Assembly: GCA_038317345.1 (NCBI GenBank)
Contig: JBBQBH010000077.1
Location: 1-10,006 of the forward strand
Direction: 5' to 3'
DNA length: 10,006 bases
Source of the DNA: Mayfieldus sp038317345
GTDB lineage: Bacteria > Actinomycetota > Thermoleophilia > Solirubrobacterales > 70-9
Part shown: piece by piece, positions 7,193 through 10,006 of the stretch
Numbering within the stretch: the first letter of the stretch is position 1
Layout of the letters: every line of letters begins with the position of its first letter
Program-made: the position numbers and the translations under genes
The notes under the pieces: model-generated
The model's database searches: none
What the model was told of the DNA's origin: nothing
The model's input: the letters and a program-made list of their open reading frames with translations, nothing else

Positions 7193-7210
7193 CTTAACGT
7201 GAACGTCAAG
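7193..7210. promoter_or_regulatory. Putative MerR-type operator palindrome
   Basis: CTTAACGTGAACGTCAAG is an 18-bp imperfect palindrome (7 of 9 pairs match) of the form CTTnACGTnnACGTnAAG. Operators with TTnACGTnnACGTnAA symmetry are known for some MerR-family regulators (LiuR type, from memory). The operon encodes a MerR protein at 8731, so autoregulation is the simplest reading. Its place at the predicted transcription start favours repression. Confidence 0.5.
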
Positions 7211-8734
7211 AACCCTGGTCGCCGGCGGGTGGGCGTCGCGGCCGAGCACCCCAACTACAAGTGGTGGGCCCTGTCCTGCACCAGCCTGGGGATGCTGCTG
7301 GCGACCCTCAACTCGGGCACCCTGATCATCGCCCTGCCGGACCTCGAGCGGTCGCTGCACACCCCGCTGCTGGAGCTGGTCTGGGTGATCCTCTCCTACA
7401 TGATCGCCTCCACCGTCCTGGTCCTCACCGCGGGGCGGCTCTCCGACCTGTTCGGGCGCAAGAAGGCATACGTCGGCTCCTTCATCCTCTTCTCGCTGGC
7501 ATCCCTTGGTGCCGGCTTTTCCTCCGGCGGCACCGAGCTGATCCTCTGGCGGATCCTCCAAGGGATTGGCGGCGCCTTCCTCTTCGCCAACGCCCCGGCG
7601 CTGGTCACCGACGCGTTCCCGAAGGATCAGCTCGGCATCGCGATGGGAACCAACACGATGGTGGCTGCGATCGGGCTCGTGCTGGGGCCGGTGCTCGGCG
7701 GGGCACTGGTTGCGATCTCCTGGCACTGGGTGTTCTGGTTCAACGTCCCGCTGGGGCTGCTGGGCGCGTTGTGGGGCGGGCTGGTGCTGCATGAGCTCGC
7801 CAAGCGGGATGCCCAGCGTGGCTTCGACCTGCTCGGGACGGCGACCTTCGTCGCCGGCCTCACAGGGCTCGTATTCGGTCTCACCAAGGGGGGAATCTCG
7901 GGCTGGAATCAACCGTTGGTGATCGGCAGTCTGATCGCCGGCGCGATCCTGCTGCCGTTGTTCGTCCTCATCGAGCACCGCGGCCGCGCACCGATGCTCG
8001 ACCTGAAGATCTTCCGCAACCGCATGTTTGCGGCGGCGACCGGTGCCGCGTTCATCAACGGGCTCTCGCGTTTCGCACTTTTGTTCCTGTTCGTCTTCTA
8101 CTTCCAGGGCGCCCAGGGCGACGACCCGATCACCGCCGGTATCAAGCTTTCCCCGATGGCGATCGGGATGCTGATCGCCTCGCCGCTGGCGGGAATCTGG
8201 GCCGACCGGCATGGCTCGCGAACGCTGGCCGCGATGGGGATGCTGGTCGGGGCCGCAGGGCTGGCGCTGATGACCCTGCTGCAACCCGCAAGCCCCTACT
8301 GGCAGAGCAGTCTCTACCTGTTCGTGGTTGGGATCGGCTCGGGCATGTTCAACTCCCCCAACACCGCCGCGATGATGGGCACGGTCCCCGCCGAGCGCCG
8401 CGGCATCGCCGCCGGCGCCCGCACGATGGTGCAGAACACGGGTGCCGTGATCTCGATCGCCTTCGTGCTGGCGGTCGTCACCGCCGCGGTGCCGAAGCAG
8501 GTCCTGTTCCAGATCTTCTCCGGCCTCGCCCAGGGGCTGTCGGACGCAAAGCTCGCGCCCTTCATCCACAACATGCACACGGCGCTCTGGGTGCTTGCAG
8601 CGACTTCGGTGGCCGGCGCCGGCGTCTCGCTGCTGCGGCCCAAGCACGGGTCGGCCAGCGACGAGCTCGCGGAGGACCACCGACCGCCGATCCACGAGGA
8701 GCCGATCTTGGAACGGGTCGAGGCGACGCCGTGA
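7199..8734 (+). CDS. DHA2-family (14-TM) MFS drug efflux transporter
   Basis: A proton-driven inner-membrane exporter of the EmrB/QacA (DHA2) type, about 511 residues. After a short basic N-terminus, TM1 begins at YKWWALSC and carries the TM1 motif LNSGTLIIALPDLERSL (about 37-53). Motif A is GRLSDLFGRKK (about 79-89) after TM2. WRILQGIGGAF (117-127) follows. The antiporter motif C is GLVLGPVLGG (159-168) in TM5, and WHWVFWFNVPLG is next to it. Further hydrophobic segments, about 14 in all, run to about 480, followed by an acidic cytoplasmic tail. The start is uncertain: GTG 7199 fits the promoter TTGGGA-N17-TAAAGT and would be nearly leaderless; GTG 7229 is also plausible and starts nearer the conserved HPNYKWW; TTG 7160 is in the -35 element. 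The stop overlaps the next gene's start (GTGA). The substrate is unknown; lipophilic drugs are the family norm. Confidence 0.93.
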   Translation: MNVKNPGRRRVGVAAEHPNYKWWALSCTSLGMLLATLNSGTLIIALPDLERSLHTPLLELVWVILSYMIASTVLVLTAGRLSDLFGRKKAYVGSFILFSLASLGAGFSSGGTELILWRILQGIGGAFLFANAPALVTDAFPKDQLGIAMGTNTMVAAIGLVLGPVLGGALVAISWHWVFWFNVPLGLLGALWGGLVLHELAKRDAQRGFDLLGTATFVAGLTGLVFGLTKGGISGWNQPLVIGSLIAGAILLPLFVLIEHRGRAPMLDLKIFRNRMFAAATGAAFINGLSRFALLFLFVFYFQGAQGDDPITAGIKLSPMAIGMLIASPLAGIWADRHGSRTLAAMGMLVGAAGLALMTLLQPASPYWQSSLYLFVVGIGSGMFNSPNTAAMMGTVPAERRGIAAGARTMVQNTGAVISIAFVLAVVTAAVPKQVLFQIFSGLAQGLSDAKLAPFIHNMHTALWVLAATSVAGAGVSLLRPKHGSASDELAEDHRPPIHEEPILERVEATP

Positions 8735-9195
8735 GCGCCGTTCCCGAACAGGGACCCCTGCGCATCGGCGAGGTCGCCCAGCTGACCGGAACGACGCCTC
8801 GCACGATTCGCTACTACGAGGAAATCGGGCTGCTCCCGGCGGCGAGCGGGCGCGAGCCAGGCGCCCATCGCATCTACGCCGAGGGTGACGTCGAGCGGCT
8901 TCAGGACCTGCTGCGGCTCAAGGACCTGTTGGGGCTCTCCCTGGAGGAGCTGCACGATCTGATCTCGGCCCAGGACGCCCGTGCCGCGCTGCGTGAGGAG
9001 TGGCACAGCGGGGTCGAAGACCCGGTGCGGCGGCGCCAGATCCTCGAGGAGGCCGTGACTCATATCGATAACCAGCTGCGGCTCGTGCGACGGCGACGCG
9101 ACGAGATCGCCCAGCTCGAGGGAGAGCTGAACGCGAAGCGACGCCGGAACCGAGATCGGATGCGCGAATTGCAGCGAAGCGGAGCGACGGGTTGA
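8731..9195 (+). CDS. MerR-family regulator of the efflux operon
   Basis: 154 residues. The winged helix-turn-helix is complete at about 10-78: LRIGEVAQLTGTTPRTIRYYEEIGLLP, then the wing GAHRIYAEGDVERLQDL and LKDLLGLSLEELHDLI. A long coiled-coil dimerisation helix follows (about 102-150, rich in R/E/Q/L). There is no separate effector domain and no cysteine, so a small-molecule ligand or no ligand is more likely than a metal. GTG 8731 overlaps the MFS stop by 4 bp and has GAGG at 8720-8723 with a 7-nt spacer, so it is probably translationally coupled. It is the natural candidate to bind the palindrome at 7193-7210. Its own stop overlaps the TTG of the next gene. Confidence 0.92.
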   Translation: MSAVPEQGPLRIGEVAQLTGTTPRTIRYYEEIGLLPAASGREPGAHRIYAEGDVERLQDLLRLKDLLGLSLEELHDLISAQDARAALREEWHSGVEDPVRRRQILEEAVTHIDNQLRLVRRRRDEIAQLEGELNAKRRRNRDRMRELQRSGATG

Positions 9196-9840
9196 GCGGC
9201 GAACGGCAGGGCAGCGGCGAGTCGGCGGCCCTGGTCGACGGCCTGGTCGTCAGCTTCGGCGAGCTGCGCGCGGTCGACGGCATCTCCTTCGCCGTCTCGC
9301 CCGGCGAGGTATTCGGCCTCATCGGTCCAAACGGGGCGGGCAAGACGACGGCGCTGCGCGTCTTGACCACGCTTTTGCCGGCCGACGAGGGGCGGGCGCT
9401 TGTCGCCGGCCATGACGTGCGCTCCGACGGTCTGGCGGTGCGGGCGTCGATCGGCTACGTGCCGCAGGCGCTCTCCGCCGACGGCGCGCTGACGGCCGGC
9501 GAGAACCTCGACTTCTACGCTCGCGTGACCGGCGTGCCGTTCGGTGCGCAAGGAGCGCGTCGCCGCCGCAGTCGAGGCGATGGACCTCGAGCCGCTTCTG
9601 CCCCGGCTCGCCCGCGAGCTCTCCGGAGGGATGCTGCGTCAGCTCGAGATCGGATCGGCGCTGATCGACGAGCCGGCCGTCCTGTTCCTCGACGAGCCCA
9701 CGGTCGGCCTGGACCCTGTAGCTCGCTCGAGGGTCTGGGAACGCCTGCACGCCCTGCGCGAGCGCGTCGGCACGACGATCCTCGTCACCACGCACATGAT
9801 GGAGGAGGCCGAGCGCCACTGCGAGCGGCTGGACCGTCTC
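9192..9840 (+). pseudogene. DrrA-type ABC transporter ATP-binding protein, frameshifted
   Basis: Nucleotide-binding subunit of a drug-type ABC exporter. The TTG at 9192 overlaps the MerR stop (TTGA) and has GGAG at 9181-9184 with a 7-nt spacer. Frame 1 covers Walker A GPNGAGKTT (9324-9350) and the Q-loop GYVPQ (Gln 9465-9467) up to DFYARVTGVP (ending 9539). Homology then continues one base out of phase: SVRKERVAAAVEAMDLEP, signature LSGGM (9619-9633), Walker B VLFLDEP (9679-9699), D-loop GLDP and H-loop THMMEE (His 9793-9795). Removing one T from the TT at 9540-9541 restores the frame. The original frame has no stop to the window end, so the unshifted product would be nonsense after residue 116. 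ABC similarity stops at about RHCERL (9814-9831). All catalytic motifs exist across the two frames, so this is either a recent pseudogene or a sequence error. A partner ABC-2 permease would be expected downstream but is absent. Confidence 0.85.
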
Positions 9841-10006
9841 AGCTGCCCGCTGCTGCTGGTCGTCGGCGCCGAGGACTCCAACCCCTCGCCCGACGATGCG
9901 GAGGTCCTCCGCCAGCGGTTGGAGGCCGCCGGCAAGCAGTTCGAGATCGAGGTCTACGAGGACGCCGGCCACGCCTTCTTCGCCGACTACCGCCCCAGCT
10001 ACCACG
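9832..10006 (+). CDS. C-terminal fragment of a dienelactone-hydrolase-family protein
   Basis: In the same frame as the second part of the ABC gene, and directly after its H-loop region, the sequence reads DRLSCPLLLVVGAEDSNPSP, then EVLRQRLEAAGKQFEIEVYEDAGHAFFADYRPSY up to the edge. This matches the end of the alpha/beta-hydrolase fold of dienelactone hydrolases: CPLL plus GxeDxNPSP carries the triad Asp (codon 9874-9876) and GHAFF the triad His (codon 9970-9972). The nucleophile Cys/Ser and the N-terminal two thirds are missing. The gene runs off the right end. It has no start of its own. It is not an ABC-ATPase C-terminal domain that I know, so I read it as a chimeric join. Confidence 0.75.

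Noticed and set aside
5878..7254. 458-codon minus-strand open frame opposite the DUF1906 gene
   Set aside because: The plus strand has a signal peptide and a recognisable DUF1906 domain; the antisense peptide has no recognisable motif.
7190..8695. 501-codon minus-strand open frame opposite the MFS gene
   Set aside because: It is antisense to an unmistakable DHA2 transporter; the peptide is Glu/Gln/Asp/Arg-rich nonsense typical of antisense frames in GC-rich DNA.
9319..10005. 228-codon minus-strand open frame at the right end
   Set aside because: The plus strand shows ABC motifs and a hydrolase tail across the same bases; the minus frame is a shadow made visible by the plus-strand frameshift.

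Overview
The window is high-GC DNA with long open frames, GTG/TTG starts and actinobacterial protein families (DUF1906, DUF4333-like, tandem-GNAT, extended MerR regulators). This points to a soil-type actinobacterium. The extended MerR protein and the mixture of families are reminiscent of Solirubrobacterales/Thermoleophilia, but that placement is inference. I see no transposase, integrase, CRISPR array or rRNA.

Layout, left to right. (1) 1-2898: a polytopic membrane protein of unknown function (complement 158-1990) with a FixH/YtkA-like periplasmic domain. It is transcribed divergently from a long MerR-family regulator (2101-2898) across a 110-bp AT-rich intergenic region. A partial, unrecognised frame may overlap the 3' end of the membrane gene at the left edge. 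(2) 2911-2983: tRNA-Thr(GGT), 12 nt after the regulator. (3) 3027-5245, minus strand: a tandem-domain GNAT acetyltransferase, and upstream of it a membrane-anchored extracytoplasmic protein with a beta-rich domain, a Pro/Gln-rich linker and a C-terminal DUF4333-like domain. A GC hairpin lies between the two. Parts of this block look lower in GC than its flanks. (4) 5509-7104: a secreted DUF1906 (Rv2525c-like, glycoside-hydrolase-like) protein, divergent from the DUF4333-like gene. (5) 7199-10006: a drug-efflux-type operon. It has a 14-TM DHA2 MFS transporter, a short MerR regulator (4-bp GTGA overlap) and a DrrA-type ABC ATPase (TTGA overlap). A sigma70-like promoter and an 18-bp imperfect palindrome of the form CTTnACGTnnACGTnAAG sit at the MFS start. 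This suggests the encoded MerR protein controls its own operon.

The most unusual part is the right end. The ABC ATPase reading frame shifts by one base near 9540. About 300 bases later, directly after the H-loop, it runs in frame into the C-terminal part of a dienelactone-hydrolase-family protein. This is either a chimeric assembly end or a real deletion/recombination junction. Because it coincides with a single-base frameshift close to the window end, an assembly artefact must be excluded first. The candidate for undescribed biology is the divergent MerR/polytopic-membrane-protein pair at the left, whose membrane protein has clustered His/Asp/Trp motifs.
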